Part shown: one piece after another, positions 9,631 through 17,800 of the stretch
Layout of the letters: each line of letters starts with the position of its first letter
How positions within the stretch are numbered: the stretch's first letter is position 1
Assembly (NCBI RefSeq): GCF_019733355.1
Contig: NZ_JAIHLQ010000037.1
Coordinates: 1 to 64,000, forward strand
Reading direction: 5' to 3'
DNA from: Pseudomonas baetica
Lineage (GTDB): Bacteria; Pseudomonadota; Gammaproteobacteria; Pseudomonadales; Pseudomonadaceae
Length of the DNA: 64,000 nucleotides
Translations under genes and position numbers: made by a program
Notes under the pieces: generated by a model
Seen by the model: only the letters and a program-made list of their open reading frames with translations
Databases searched by the model: none
What the model was told of the DNA's origin: nothing

Positions 9631-9707
9631 AGGCACGTAGCTCAGTTGGTTAGAGCACCACCTTGACATGGTGGGGGTCGTTGGTTCGAGTCCAATCGCG
9701 CCTACCA
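9631..9707 (+). tRNA. tRNA-Val (GAC)
   Basis: Acceptor AGGCACG pairs with CGCGCCT (one A-C mismatch), then discriminator A and encoded CCA. The anticodon loop TTGACAT gives GAC. The T-arm has TTCGAGT. Confidence 0.96.
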
Positions 9708-9738
9708 AACAAAATCCGCTCTGCTGGGCGGTCTAGAA

Positions 9739-9766
9739 GGGCTCACCGAAAGGTGGGCCCTTTTTT
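9739..9766 (+). terminator. Intrinsic terminator of tRNA-Val
   Basis: GGGCTCACC (9739-9747) pairs with GGTGGGCCC (9752-9760) around GAAA, followed by six T. Confidence 0.88.
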
Positions 9767-9984
9767 GTTGTCTTCGATTTGCAAAGCCCAGCCTTAAGTC
9801 GCCAATTCGGCGCTCTCAAGGAGGGCTTTAATCCCTCTCGGGCGCATATGGGGGAGTGTGCAGAGCGGGCGTCCGGTCAGGCTCATTTTTTTGATGTCGA
9901 GTTTGAAATTTGCTGCATGGATCGCCTTTCGTCGCCAGCGGCCTTCTAAAATATGTGGATATTTAAGGGCTTACGATTTTATTT

Positions 9985-10111
9985 AACCAACCAGTTATCA
10001 AAAATACCTTGTGACAGGGTGGTAGTTTCAGTAACATTTGAGCCGCGTTCACCACCACGGTTTATGCATTTTTAAATCCCAAGCTTCCATCAGCTGCTTG
10101 GGATTTTTTTT
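9985..10111 (+). ncRNA. Candidate small RNA in a gene-free stretch
   Basis: The 480 bp between the tRNA-Val terminator and the next gene carry no plausible reading frame. They do hold an internal hairpin (GGTGGT 10018-10023 with ACCACC 10051-10056). Directly after it comes a strong intrinsic terminator: 11-bp stem AAATCCCAAGC (10074-10084) with GCTTGGGATTT (10096-10106) and a run of T. A terminator with no gene ahead of it, preceded by another stem, is the usual signature of a small RNA of 100-130 nt. The 5' end is a guess, and I cannot assign it to a known family. Confidence 0.5.
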
Positions 10112-10253
10112 GCCTGTAATTTGGCTTTTCGTGCTCTCTTTCTCCGTATTTTAGTCGCTCGATACGTCACCGGCGATGTCGCGCGAGCATGTCCTTTATT
10201 TTTCGACTACTACTGACTGGCGATTTCCATCTCTTTACAGAGGGAGTCTGGCG

Positions 10254-10709
10254 ATGCTGGTTCACTGGTTTCTAGCGGCTGTTCACTTACTGGCTTTTGC
10301 GTTGGGTTTTTGGGCGGTTCTGACTCGTGGAGCGGCGTTTAGCCGCTTGGTTGCAGGCTCAGGGGATGCCAGGCGCGTTTTGCTCGCCGATAATCTATGG
10401 GGTATTTCTGCTTTGGTTCTGCTGGTGACGGGCGGGATGCGTGCCTTTGGTGGCTATGAAAAGGGCACTGACTACTACCTGCATCAGCCGCTCTTCCATT
10501 TGAAAATGACACTGTTTGTGCTGATTTTGCTGATAGAGCTCTCGCCGATGATCACGTTGGTCAAGTGGCGGATCTCATTAGTGCGAGGTGCGGCGCTCGA
10601 TACTGGCCGTGCAAAGCTGTACGCACGAATCAGTCATGTCGAGGCGTTGTTGCTGGTGCTGATGGTGGTGGCGGCCACAGGTATGGCGCGTGGCGTGACG
10701 TTGTATTAG
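10254..10709 (+). CDS. DUF2214-like integral membrane protein
   Basis: 151 aa with four predicted membrane helices (about residues 2-24, 44-66, 79-102 and 127-148) and little else. The pattern and the GGMRAFGGYEKGTDYY segment fit the DUF2214 family, whose function is not known. I use the ATG at 10254 behind GAGGGAG; an in-frame start at 10176 would add a hydrophilic extension without a ribosome-binding site. It follows a terminator and has no operon partner. Confidence 0.7.
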   Translation: MLVHWFLAAVHLLAFALGFWAVLTRGAAFSRLVAGSGDARRVLLADNLWGISALVLLVTGGMRAFGGYEKGTDYYLHQPLFHLKMTLFVLILLIELSPMITLVKWRISLVRGAALDTGRAKLYARISHVEALLLVLMVVAATGMARGVTLY

Positions 10710-10935
10710 GCGGGCGAATTCTCTGCGCTCTATCGGAAACGTCCGACAGCCAGCCTTGGGAATGGCAGGTAGTATCGCTCGGCAACAGAGGATAGGGGCG
10801 GCAAGGAGTTGGAGTGAGGAGTTATGTGTCAGGCGCCGTGCCCAGCGAGTGGGGAGCGGATAGCAGTACGGCGCGTGAATCTTTAGCCAGTCATTACACG
10901 GGGCAAACGAACTGGCTACTGACTGCGAAAGCGGC

Positions 10936-11130
10936 TCAGGGCGTTTGTGGCTTGTCCGGGGCGGTCAGGCCAGCCTGGATACGCTGGTAAATCTCTTCGC
11001 GGTGCACCGCAACGTTTTTCGGGGCGTTGATGCCGATTCGGACTTGTTGGCCGCTAACGCCGAGGATGGTGATCGTAATGTCATCACCAATGTTTATGCT
11101 TTCACCGACTTTGCGGGTGAGTATCAGCAT
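10936..11130 (-). CDS. rsmE: CsrA-family RNA-binding regulator RsmE
   Basis: 64 aa. The N-terminus MLILTRKVGESINIGDDITI and the core VRIGINAPKNVAVHREEIYQRI are those of CsrA/RsmA dimers that bind GGA motifs in mRNA leaders. It differs from RsmA in the first strand and in the C-terminal tail (QAGLTAPDKPQTP) and matches my recollection of RsmE of fluorescens-group pseudomonads. There it acts with RsmA downstream of Gac/Rsm small RNAs to control secondary metabolism. The start at 11130 lies behind AAGGAGAAG, which itself contains a GGA in the ribosome-binding site, consistent with autoregulation (inference). Confidence 0.93.
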   Translation of the reverse strand: MLILTRKVGESINIGDDITITILGVSGQQVRIGINAPKNVAVHREEIYQRIQAGLTAPDKPQTP

Positions 11131-11380
11131 GGTCTTCTCCTTGATTGCTTTGTAGGGCACCTGATTCAGACAGTGCAGAGGTCGGTGGTACGTATAGATT
11201 AGTGCGAAGTCTCACGGTTTGGGTGCATCTTTCTGACGCGCAGATGCGGCATTAATTCCCAGGGCGTAACTATACAGAGGCTGCATTCATCAATCTCGTT
11301 GTTTTGTGCCCATTTTGCGGGGCTCGCGAAGTATTTATGAATGTTAAGATCGCCGCTTTGAGATTTTCGAGGAAGGCGTT

Positions 11381-11749
11381 GTGCGCAAATTGGTCTGGAT
11401 GGTCGCGGCACTGGCATTGGCTGGATGTGGTGAAGGCAAAAGTGTGGACACACATAAGCCCAAAGTGGCAGTCGCAACAGCGCCTGCGGTGTCCTCTGCC
11501 CCTCAGTGGGATCTTGAGGTGCGCGGTGAAACACCTCAGGCCGTCAGCGATTTGAGTGGCTGGCTGATCGAGCACGCGTTCGTTCCGACGGTCATCAAGG
11601 ACGGTAGCGGCAAAACGCGAATTCTGATTGGCCCTTTCAACTCCCAGGCCGAGGCTGAGGCGCGAAAGGTGCAGGTGGATGCTGCTTTGGTGAAGGCCAA
11701 AAAGCAGAACGTCGAGTCAGTGTTGGTTGAGCATCCTCTGACGCCTTAA
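11381..11749 (+). CDS. SPOR-domain lipoprotein, hypothetical
   Basis: 122 aa starting at GTG behind GAGGAAGG. Residues 1-16 form a lipoprotein signal (ALALAGC, lipidated Cys near 16). After a short Pro/Ala linker, residues about 43-118 look like a SPOR-type fold: RILIGPFNSQAEAEARKVQ is the usual core. SPOR domains bind denuded peptidoglycan glycans, so an envelope role is likely. No partner is visible in the neighbourhood. Confidence 0.75.
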   Translation: MRKLVWMVAALALAGCGEGKSVDTHKPKVAVATAPAVSSAPQWDLEVRGETPQAVSDLSGWLIEHAFVPTVIKDGSGKTRILIGPFNSQAEAEARKVQVDAALVKAKKQNVESVLVEHPLTP

Positions 11750-11945
11750 ACGATTGATTCGACGGAGCTGCTTGGCGGGCGACCGAGCTGGTTGATGTCG
11801 ACATGGAAGAGGACAACCTTGGGGAAATCGTCGATGCCGGCACTGACGGGTTTTACGACGGAATTGCCTTGGGCTCTTTAATGGTGATGAGTTAATTTGA
11901 TGGGGTCTTGGCGACACAGCAAGACTGCCGGTTAGCCATCAATAA

Positions 11946-11978
11946 AAAGGCTTCGAACATAACGTTCGAGGCCTTTCT
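11946..11978. terminator. Bidirectional intrinsic terminator
   Basis: A 13-bp stem (11946-11958 with 11964-11976, one G-T pair) starts with A and ends with T. It lies between the forward lipoprotein gene and the reverse endA, so it can serve both. Confidence 0.85.
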
Positions 11979-11987
11979 ACATTGCAA

Positions 11988-12677
11988 TCAGCCGCAGGCT
12001 TTCATGTTTACGGGGCCGACAAATTCATTGCCACGCCCCATCACACACGCCACGCTCTGATTACGCTGGCGCTCCCAGTCCTGCACCGGGTAAGTCTTGT
12101 CCCAAGCCTCATACAGTTGCCGATCCTGTTTAGACAGGCGCAAGCCGTACTGCTTGCTCATGTAGAAATAGGTGCGTGCGATCATGCCGCGAATTGAAGG
12201 GCGGGGCATGACCTTCTTGGCCTTGAAGTCGACCTGGGTCAGGCATGAGCCGTATTGCCCGGATTGCGTCGGCAGCCATCCGTAGCTGAAGTTACTGCGG
12301 TCACCGTTGACCTCACCGATGCTCGGTACCAGGTTATGAAGATCCGCTTCGGCCTTCTGGTAGCTGGGGTCGTAGCGTGTGCAGTTCTTGCGTCCACCTT
12401 TCTGCCAGCATTGGCGCTGATGCCCGAACTGCCAGGCCGGCACAATGTGCTCCCACTCGATGCGCGAAGCGCGTTTGGCATTTTTGCGTGGTACGTAACC
12501 GCAAGCTTTCAAATCGACCTTGTTGCCGGTGTATTTGCAGCCGCAATAAAACTCAGTGGACTGCGGTGCGTAAAGCTTCCAGGCGACCTTTTTGGCTTCA
12601 TTGAACGTACGAGGTGCGCCAGCCTGGGCACCCGTGGCGATGAGCAGCAACAGCAAAGCAAAACAGCGGACAATCAT
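11988..12677 (-). CDS. endA: Endonuclease I (EndA/Vvn type), exported DNase
   Basis: 229 aa. A signal peptide ends near residue 19 (ATGAQA). The catalytic block RIEWEHIVPAWQFGHQRQCW is the metal-binding His motif of periplasmic endonuclease I, and several Cys should form disulfides. These enzymes cut DNA non-specifically in the periplasm or outside. The start at 12677 lies behind GGAAG, 4 bp after the stop of the DUF1654 gene, so both are likely one transcript. That places endA behind the LexA-type box at 12940, an uncommon regulation for this nuclease (inference). Confidence 0.93.
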   Translation of the reverse strand: MIVRCFALLLLLIATGAQAGAPRTFNEAKKVAWKLYAPQSTEFYCGCKYTGNKVDLKACGYVPRKNAKRASRIEWEHIVPAWQFGHQRQCWQKGGRKNCTRYDPSYQKAEADLHNLVPSIGEVNGDRSNFSYGWLPTQSGQYGSCLTQVDFKAKKVMPRPSIRGMIARTYFYMSKQYGLRLSKQDRQLYEAWDKTYPVQDWERQRNQSVACVMGRGNEFVGPVNMKACG

Positions 12678-12681
12678 TGAA

Positions 12682-12921
12682 TCAATCTTCCTTCGGCACA
12701 ACCCAAAAAATCTGCACGCCGCCATCATCTCGATAGGCGAGGGTAACGTTATCGTTCTCGTCGATTTCCTCGAGCAAGCGCTCCCACTGATCCATCGGTT
12801 CGTCCGGCAAGCGGAAGATCAATGCGGCCTTGGCTTTTTGTGCGGTGGGAGAATTGATGATTTTCTGAACGCGCACGCCCATGCGTTCGTAAGTGTCAGG
12901 AGCGTCAAGAGAGGTGGCCAC
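12682..12921 (-). CDS. DUF1654 protein, probable SOS-regulated first gene
   Basis: 79 aa, acidic. The core DTYERMGVRVQKIINSP followed by QKAKAALIFRLPDEP is that of the Pseudomonas DUF1654 family, whose function is not known. I choose the GTG at 12921 behind AAGGAT (VATSLDAPDTYER). The upstream ATG codons at 12972 and 12951 would put the LexA box inside the coding region and have no ribosome-binding site. It is followed 4 bp later by endA. Confidence 0.8.
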   Translation of the reverse strand: MATSLDAPDTYERMGVRVQKIINSPTAQKAKAALIFRLPDEPMDQWERLLEEIDENDNVTLAYRDDGGVQIFWVVPKED

Positions 12922-12939
12922 GAGGTTATCCTTATTAAG

Positions 12940-12955
12940 CTGTACGTGCATACAG
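12940..12955 (-). promoter_or_regulatory. LexA-type SOS box
   Basis: CTGTACGTGCATACAG has the exact CTGT-N8-ACAG form and is followed by TA as in the consensus. On the reverse strand it overlaps a putative -10 (TACTGT), with TTGCGA 17 bp further upstream as -35. It lies 18 bp before the GTG of the DUF1654-endA pair. Confidence 0.75.
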
Positions 12956-13080
12956 TATTTAACTGTGGGCATTTTCGCAACTGCTTAAAATTCAAGAAAA
13001 TCCTCTGACAGCGGTTTTCCGATTTTGGTGTGAGTCCTGTCGAATTTTTTGTAGGGAAAATGCAGGTGGGGTGTAGGCGA

Positions 13081-13140
13081 CGTACCGCTCGCCAATCAGG
13101 CGAGTGGTACGAAGAGTGCCCGACGGAGAGTCGATCGGGC
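13081..13140 (-). terminator. Two stable hairpins after ansB
   Basis: A 13-bp stem (13081-13093 with 13099-13111) and a second stem GCCCGA/TCGGGC (about 13118-13140) follow the ansB stop on the reverse strand. Neither has a T run, so they may protect the 3' end or assist termination rather than being simple intrinsic terminators. Confidence 0.45.
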
Positions 13141-13149
13141 GAAGGTCGG

Positions 13150-14238
13150 TCAGTATTCCCAGAACATCCGTTGCAGTTCTTTGCTGTCGTTGGTTTTGGT
13201 CAGTGCAACCATCGCCAGGATGCGGGCTTTTTGTGGATTCAGGTCGTGAGCGACAACCCAGTCGTACTTGTCGTCAGGCTGTTCAGCGTTACGCAGCACG
13301 AAGCCACCGGCGTTGACGTGAGACGAGCGGATGATTTGCACGCCATCCTTGCGCAGAGCCTGAAGCGTCGGTACTACGCGGGACGACACGGAGCCGTTGC
13401 CGGTGCCTGCATGGATGATGGCCTTGGCGCCAGACTGGGCGAGTGCCTTGTAGGCGGTATCACTCACGTTGCCGTAGGAATAGGCGATTTCTACGTCAGG
13501 AAGGCTCTTGATGTTCTTGATGTCGAATTCCGAATCCATGGTGTGGCGCTTGGCGGGTAAACGGAACCAGTAGGATTTGCCTTCGACCACCATGCCCAAT
13601 GGGCCCCAGGCGCTTTTGAACGCTTCGGTCTTGATGTTGATCATTTTGCTGACGTCGCGACCAGACTGGATTTCATCGTTCATGGTCACCAGTACACCTT
13701 TGCCACGCGCTTCTTTGCTGCTGGCCACAGCTACGGCGTTGTACAGGTTGAGCATGCCGTCCGCCGACATCGCTGTGCCCGGACGCATGGAACCTACGAC
13801 GATGATCGGTTTGTCGGTCTTCTCGACCAGGTTCAGGAAGTAAGCGGTCTCTTCCAGGGTGTCGGTACCGTGGGTGATGACGATGCCGTCGACATCCTTG
13901 CTGTCGGCCAGTTCTGAGACGCGACGGCCCAGTTGCAGCAGGTTGTCGTTGGTGATGCTTTCCGAGGCAATCTGCATGACTTGTTCGCCGCGCACATTGG
14001 CGAGCTTGTTCAACTCAGGGATGCCAGCAATCAATTGCTCGACGCCCACTTTTGCGGCCTGATACGTCGCGCTATTGGCGGCACTGGCGCCAGCGCCGGC
14101 GATGGTGCCGCCCGTGGCGAGAACCACGACATTGGCAAGTTTGGTCTGGGTTTCGACTTCTTTTGCCTGAAGGGCGGTCGGCAGTAGCAGGAGGAGGGCC
14201 AAAGCGCCCGGAACCAAAGTGTTGAAAGCAGATTTCAT
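13150..14238 (-). CDS. ansB: Periplasmic type II L-asparaginase/glutaminase
   Basis: 362 aa. A signal peptide (residues 1-25, ending ALQA) is followed by the two asparaginase signatures: LATGGTIAGAG with the nucleophilic Thr, and GIVITHGTDTLEETAYF with the second catalytic Thr and Asp. The enzyme hydrolyses asparagine and, in Pseudomonas enzymes of this type, also glutamine to acid plus ammonia in the periplasm. The start at 14238 follows AGAGAG. The gene is single. Confidence 0.93.
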   Translation of the reverse strand: MKSAFNTLVPGALALLLLLPTALQAKEVETQTKLANVVVLATGGTIAGAGASAANSATYQAAKVGVEQLIAGIPELNKLANVRGEQVMQIASESITNDNLLQLGRRVSELADSKDVDGIVITHGTDTLEETAYFLNLVEKTDKPIIVVGSMRPGTAMSADGMLNLYNAVAVASSKEARGKGVLVTMNDEIQSGRDVSKMINIKTEAFKSAWGPLGMVVEGKSYWFRLPAKRHTMDSEFDIKNIKSLPDVEIAYSYGNVSDTAYKALAQSGAKAIIHAGTGNGSVSSRVVPTLQALRKDGVQIIRSSHVNAGGFVLRNAEQPDDKYDWVVAHDLNPQKARILAMVALTKTNDSKELQRMFWEY

Positions 14239-14587
14239 TATTTTTCTCTCTAGTAGTGAGACGGTGCTGATGCAGGTTCATCTAGATGCGCCCCAGGCCG
14301 ATCTGGATGCCCGGGGTGTGGTGAAGGGAGCAGGATCTATACCAGACGTACCTTGCGTTAGAAAAATGTTTAACCTTTTGATTTACATAAGTATTTTTCG
14401 AAAAAAAAGGGAGTGTGGCGAACCCTGTATCCGGGTTTCCGAACAAAAGAAACTTTCGCGTTCGGCTCTCCGAAAAGTACTACCGCTTCTGTCTTATGGA
14501 TCGGGTTGTCAGTTTCGGGTTTTGTGCTAAAGAAACCCGCGCATAGGCCGATGCGTGTTCAATGAAACGAAATTCGAGGGAGTTCAC
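14239..14587. other. Divergent intergenic region between ansB and the FlxA-like gene
   Basis: 349 bp without a gene. The left part should hold the ansB promoter on the reverse strand. The right part holds a GGGTTT/AAACCC inverted repeat (about 14516-14538) and the sigma-28-type promoter listed separately. Confidence 0.5.
14528..14554 (+). promoter_or_regulatory. Sigma-28 (FliA) type promoter
   Basis: TAAA (14528-14531), exactly 15 bp, then GCCGATGC (14547-14554). The flagellar sigma factor consensus is TAAA-N15-GCCGATAA, so seven of eight -10 bases match. It ends 33 bp before the FlxA-like start. Confidence 0.75.
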
Positions 14588-15034
14588 ATGTCACTCACGG
14601 TCGGTTTTTCCAATCCTGCTGCTGTCACCATCGGTGGCAAATCTGCAGCAACGATCAATGCATTGAGCGAGGCGTCAGAGGAAGCTGCTACCGAGGCGCT
14701 GGGCAAAGATGAGGGTGATGGCAATCAGGTCAGAACCGGTGGTGCCGCTCAGGAAGACAGCAAAGCTGATAGCAGCGACAGCCTGAGCATCGCCGCCAAG
14801 ATGCTACTGAAGCGGATGCAGGAATTGCAGAAGCAATTGCAGGAGCAGCAACAGCAACTGGCGGCGGCACAGGCTGCGAGCTATCCCACTCCCGAGGCCA
14901 AGGCACAGGCAGTCATGTCCATTCAGGGGCAGGTCGCTGATACCAACGCCGCGCTGGCGGAGGTTTCGAACGCGTTGGTCAAAGAACTGGAAAAAAATCC
15001 TTCTGGTGGCAACCTGGTCAACACCACGGCATAG
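14588..15034 (+). CDS. FlxA-like coiled-coil protein
   Basis: 148 aa. After a Ser/Ala-rich head, residues about 70-105 form a heptad-like Gln/Leu-rich coiled coil (MQELQKQLQEQQQQLAAAQA). The tail AKAQAVMSIQGQVADTNAAL suggests the FlxA-like family. In E. coli flxA is a flagellar-regulon gene of unknown function read by sigma-28, and a sigma-28-type promoter is present here too. The start at 14588 lies behind GAGGGAG. A flagellum- or surface-related role is an inference. Confidence 0.7.
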   Translation: MSLTVGFSNPAAVTIGGKSAATINALSEASEEAATEALGKDEGDGNQVRTGGAAQEDSKADSSDSLSIAAKMLLKRMQELQKQLQEQQQQLAAAQAASYPTPEAKAQAVMSIQGQVADTNAALAEVSNALVKELEKNPSGGNLVNTTA

Positions 15035-15126
15035 GCATCAAAGTGCGACTCTCGAGTTTTGCCCTGCAATAAATGACGGTTTCTGATTGTTGACAAATGT
15101 CGGCGGGATTCGCATAGTTCGATCTA

Positions 15127-15140
15127 CGCAAACGTTTGCG
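15127..15140 (+). promoter_or_regulatory. LacI-family operator, probable RbsR site
   Basis: CGCAAACGTTTGCG is a perfect 14-bp palindrome with the central CG typical of LacI-family operators, 94 bp before rbsB. A looser copy (GCGCAAGCGTTGC) lies at about 15191-15203. The operon encodes its own LacI-type regulator, so autoregulation is likely. Confidence 0.8.
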
Positions 15141-15233
15141 CGGCTTCCCCGATGTGTTATCAGTCGGTCGGGGCGACGTAGCTTACGCCAGCGCAAGCGT
15201 TGCTCACAATAATCATAAGATCGGAGTGAACCC

Positions 15234-16190
15234 ATGAAGCTGCCATTCGCTGGACGTCTTCTTGCTGTCGCTATGCTGGCTGCCACAGCCGCTGCACTGC
15301 CTGTCTCTTCGGCGTTCGCCGAATCCCCTGAAAAACCCAAAGTCGCGCTGGTCATGAAATCTCTGGCCAACGAATTCTTCCTGACCATGGAAGACGGCGC
15401 CAAGGCCTACCAGAAAGAACACTCCGCCGATTTCGACCTGATCTCCAACGGCATCAAGGACGAAACCGACACTGCGGGCCAGACGCGTATCGTCGAGCAA
15501 ATGATCCTTGCAAAGGTCAATGCGCTGGTCATCGCACCTTCCGACTCCAAGGCCATGGTGCCGGTGATCAAGAAAGCCGTCGATGCCGGTATTACCGTGA
15601 TCAACATCGACAACCAACTCGATCCGCAAATCGTCAAAAGCAAAAACATCAGCGTCCCCTTCGTAGGTCCGGATAACCGTAAAGGCGCGCGTCTGGTCGG
15701 TGAGTACCTGGCCAAGCAGCTCAAGGCGGGTGACGAAGTCGGCATCATTGAAGGCGTGTCCACGACGACCAACGCCCAGCAGCGTACCGCTGGCTTCAAG
15801 GATGCGATGGACGCGGCGCAGATCAAGGTGGTTTCCCTGCAGTCCGGTGATTGGGAGATCGATAAGGGCAACAAGGTAGCCGCTTCGATTCTCAGCGAAT
15901 ACCCGGATGTCAAAGCGTTGCTGGCAGGCAACGACAGCATGGCCGTTGGTGCTGTTTCCGCCGTGCGTGCTGCCGGCAAAGCTGGGCAAGTGCAGGTGGT
16001 TGGTTACGACAATATCAACGCCATCAAGCCCATGCTCAAGGATGGTCGCATTCTGGCGACTGCCGATCAGTTCGCTGCCAAGCAAGCTGTATTTGGTATC
16101 GAAACTGCGCTGAAAATCATCAAGGGCGAGAAAGTCGACAGTGGTGCCAATGGTGTGATTGAAACGCCGGTCGAACTGGTCACCCAGTAA
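15234..16190 (+). CDS. rbsB: Ribose ABC transporter substrate-binding protein
   Basis: 318 aa with a signal peptide (residues 1-29, ending AFA) and a sugar-binding periplasmic domain of the LacI/RbsB fold. Segments include ALVMKSLANEFF, APSDSKAMVPVIKKA, VGPDNRKGA and ALLAGNDSMAVGAVSA. It captures ribose in the periplasm for RbsAC. It is the first gene of a seven-gene cluster behind a LacI-type palindrome; GGAG lies before the ATG. Confidence 0.95.
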   Translation: MKLPFAGRLLAVAMLAATAAALPVSSAFAESPEKPKVALVMKSLANEFFLTMEDGAKAYQKEHSADFDLISNGIKDETDTAGQTRIVEQMILAKVNALVIAPSDSKAMVPVIKKAVDAGITVINIDNQLDPQIVKSKNISVPFVGPDNRKGARLVGEYLAKQLKAGDEVGIIEGVSTTTNAQQRTAGFKDAMDAAQIKVVSLQSGDWEIDKGNKVAASILSEYPDVKALLAGNDSMAVGAVSAVRAAGKAGQVQVVGYDNINAIKPMLKDGRILATADQFAAKQAVFGIETALKIIKGEKVDSGANGVIETPVELVTQ

Positions 16191-16209
16191 ATCCTCTGAC
16201 GACACAATG

Positions 16210-16233
16210 GCGCTCGTCCGACCGGGCGAGCGC
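16210..16233 (+). promoter_or_regulatory. Intercistronic mRNA-stabilising hairpin
   Basis: A 10-bp stem GCGCTCGTCC/GGGCGAGCGC around GACC lies between rbsB and rbsA without a T run. Such hairpins after binding-protein genes usually protect the upstream message so the binding protein is made in excess. Confidence 0.65.
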
Positions 16234-16246
16234 ATGGAGAGTTTTT

Positions 16247-17800
16247 ATGTCAGTTTCCGCCCCGAACGCTGTCCTCTCGGTCAGCGGTATCGGTAAGACC
16301 TATGCGCAACCGGTGCTCACAGGCATCGAATTGACGCTGATGCGCGGTGAAGTACTGGCGCTGACCGGCGAGAATGGCGCCGGTAAAAGCACCTTGTCGA
16401 AGATTATTGGCGGACTGGTCACGCCGACCACCGGCCAGATGCAATTCCAGGGCAAGGACTATCGTCCGGGCAGTCGTACCCAGGCTGAAGAGCTCGGCGT
16501 GCGTATGGTCATGCAAGAACTCAATTTGTTGCCGACACTGTCAGTGGCGGAGAACCTGTTTCTCGACAATTTGCCGAGCAACGGTGGCTGGATCAGTCGC
16601 AAACAGCTGCGTAAAGCGGCTATCGAGGCGATGGCTCAGGTCGGTCTTGATGCGATCGACCCGGACACGTTGGTCGGCGAGTTGGGCATCGGGCATCAGC
16701 AGATGGTTGAAATCGCCCGCAACCTGATTGGCGATTGCCATGTGCTGATTCTTGACGAACCGACCGCGATGCTCACCGCGCGGGAAGTCGAAATGCTCTT
16801 CGAGCAAATCACCCGTTTGCAGGCGCGTGGCGTCTCTATCATCTACATCTCGCATCGCCTCGAAGAGCTGGCCAGAGTGGCACAGCGCATTGCCGTGCTG
16901 CGTGACGGCAATCTGGTCTGCGTCGAGCCGATAGCCAACTACAACAGCGAGCAACTGGTCACGTTGATGGTCGGTCGTGAGCTGGGCGAGCACATCGACA
17001 TGGGGCCGCGCAATATTGGCGCCCCGGCGTTGACGGTCAAGGGGTTGACTCGCTCCGATAAGGTACAGGACGTTTCGTTCGAAGTGCGCGCCGGGGAGAT
17101 CTTCGGGATTTCCGGGCTGATCGGCGCCGGGCGTACAGAATTGCTGCGTTTGATTTTCGGGGCGGATGTCGCCGACAGCGGCACGATTGCACTCGGCTCG
17201 CCGGCGCAAGTGGTAAGTGTGCGTTCGCCTGTCGATGCAGTGCGTAATGGTATCGCGCTGATCACCGAAGACCGCAAGGGCGAGGGTTTGCTGCTTAGCC
17301 AGTCGATCAGCGCCAACATCGCCTTGGGCAACATGCCGGAAATTTCCAGTGGTGGTTTCGTCAACAATGGCGCTGAAATCTCTTTGGCGCAGCGCCAGAT
17401 CGATGCCATGCGTATTCGCAGTTCGAGCCCCACACAGCTTGTGTCAGAACTGTCCGGTGGTAACCAGCAAAAGGTTGTGATCGGTCGCTGGCTGGAGCGT
17501 GATTGTTCGGTGCTGCTGTTCGATGAGCCAACCCGGGGTATCGACGTCGGCGCCAAGTTCGACATCTATGCCTTGCTCGGTGAGTTGACTCGTCAGGGCA
17601 AAGCGCTGGTGGTGGTGTCCAGTGACCTGCGTGAGCTGATGCTGATCTGCGATCGGATCGGCGTACTGTCGGCGGGGCGTCTGATCGAGACCTTCGAGCG
17701 CGACAGTTGGACCCAGGATGATTTGCTTGCCGCCGCGTTCGCCGGCTACCAAAAACGTGATGCGCGGCTCAACGAAGCCGCGCCTAGGGATCTCCCATGA
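16247..17800 (+). CDS. rbsA: Ribose ABC transporter ATP-binding protein
   Basis: 517 aa, two fused ATPase domains. The first has Walker A GENGAGKST and a degenerate signature (GIGHQQMVEIAR). The second has the altered Walker A GLIGAGRTE and the signature LSGGNQQKV, the asymmetry usual for sugar CUT2 ATPases. It powers ribose import with RbsC. The start at 16247 follows GGAGAG; the stop overlaps the start of rbsC. Confidence 0.95.
   Translation: MSVSAPNAVLSVSGIGKTYAQPVLTGIELTLMRGEVLALTGENGAGKSTLSKIIGGLVTPTTGQMQFQGKDYRPGSRTQAEELGVRMVMQELNLLPTLSVAENLFLDNLPSNGGWISRKQLRKAAIEAMAQVGLDAIDPDTLVGELGIGHQQMVEIARNLIGDCHVLILDEPTAMLTAREVEMLFEQITRLQARGVSIIYISHRLEELARVAQRIAVLRDGNLVCVEPIANYNSEQLVTLMVGRELGEHIDMGPRNIGAPALTVKGLTRSDKVQDVSFEVRAGEIFGISGLIGAGRTELLRLIFGADVADSGTIALGSPAQVVSVRSPVDAVRNGIALITEDRKGEGLLLSQSISANIALGNMPEISSGGFVNNGAEISLAQRQIDAMRIRSSSPTQLVSELSGGNQQKVVIGRWLERDCSVLLFDEPTRGIDVGAKFDIYALLGELTRQGKALVVVSSDLRELMLICDRIGVLSAGRLIETFERDSWTQDDLLAAAFAGYQKRDARLNEAAPRDLP

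Noticed and set aside
10884..10918. TAGCCAGT/ACTGGCTA repeat after rsmE as a terminator
   Set aside because: The 19-base loop is large, the stem is short and no T run follows on either strand.
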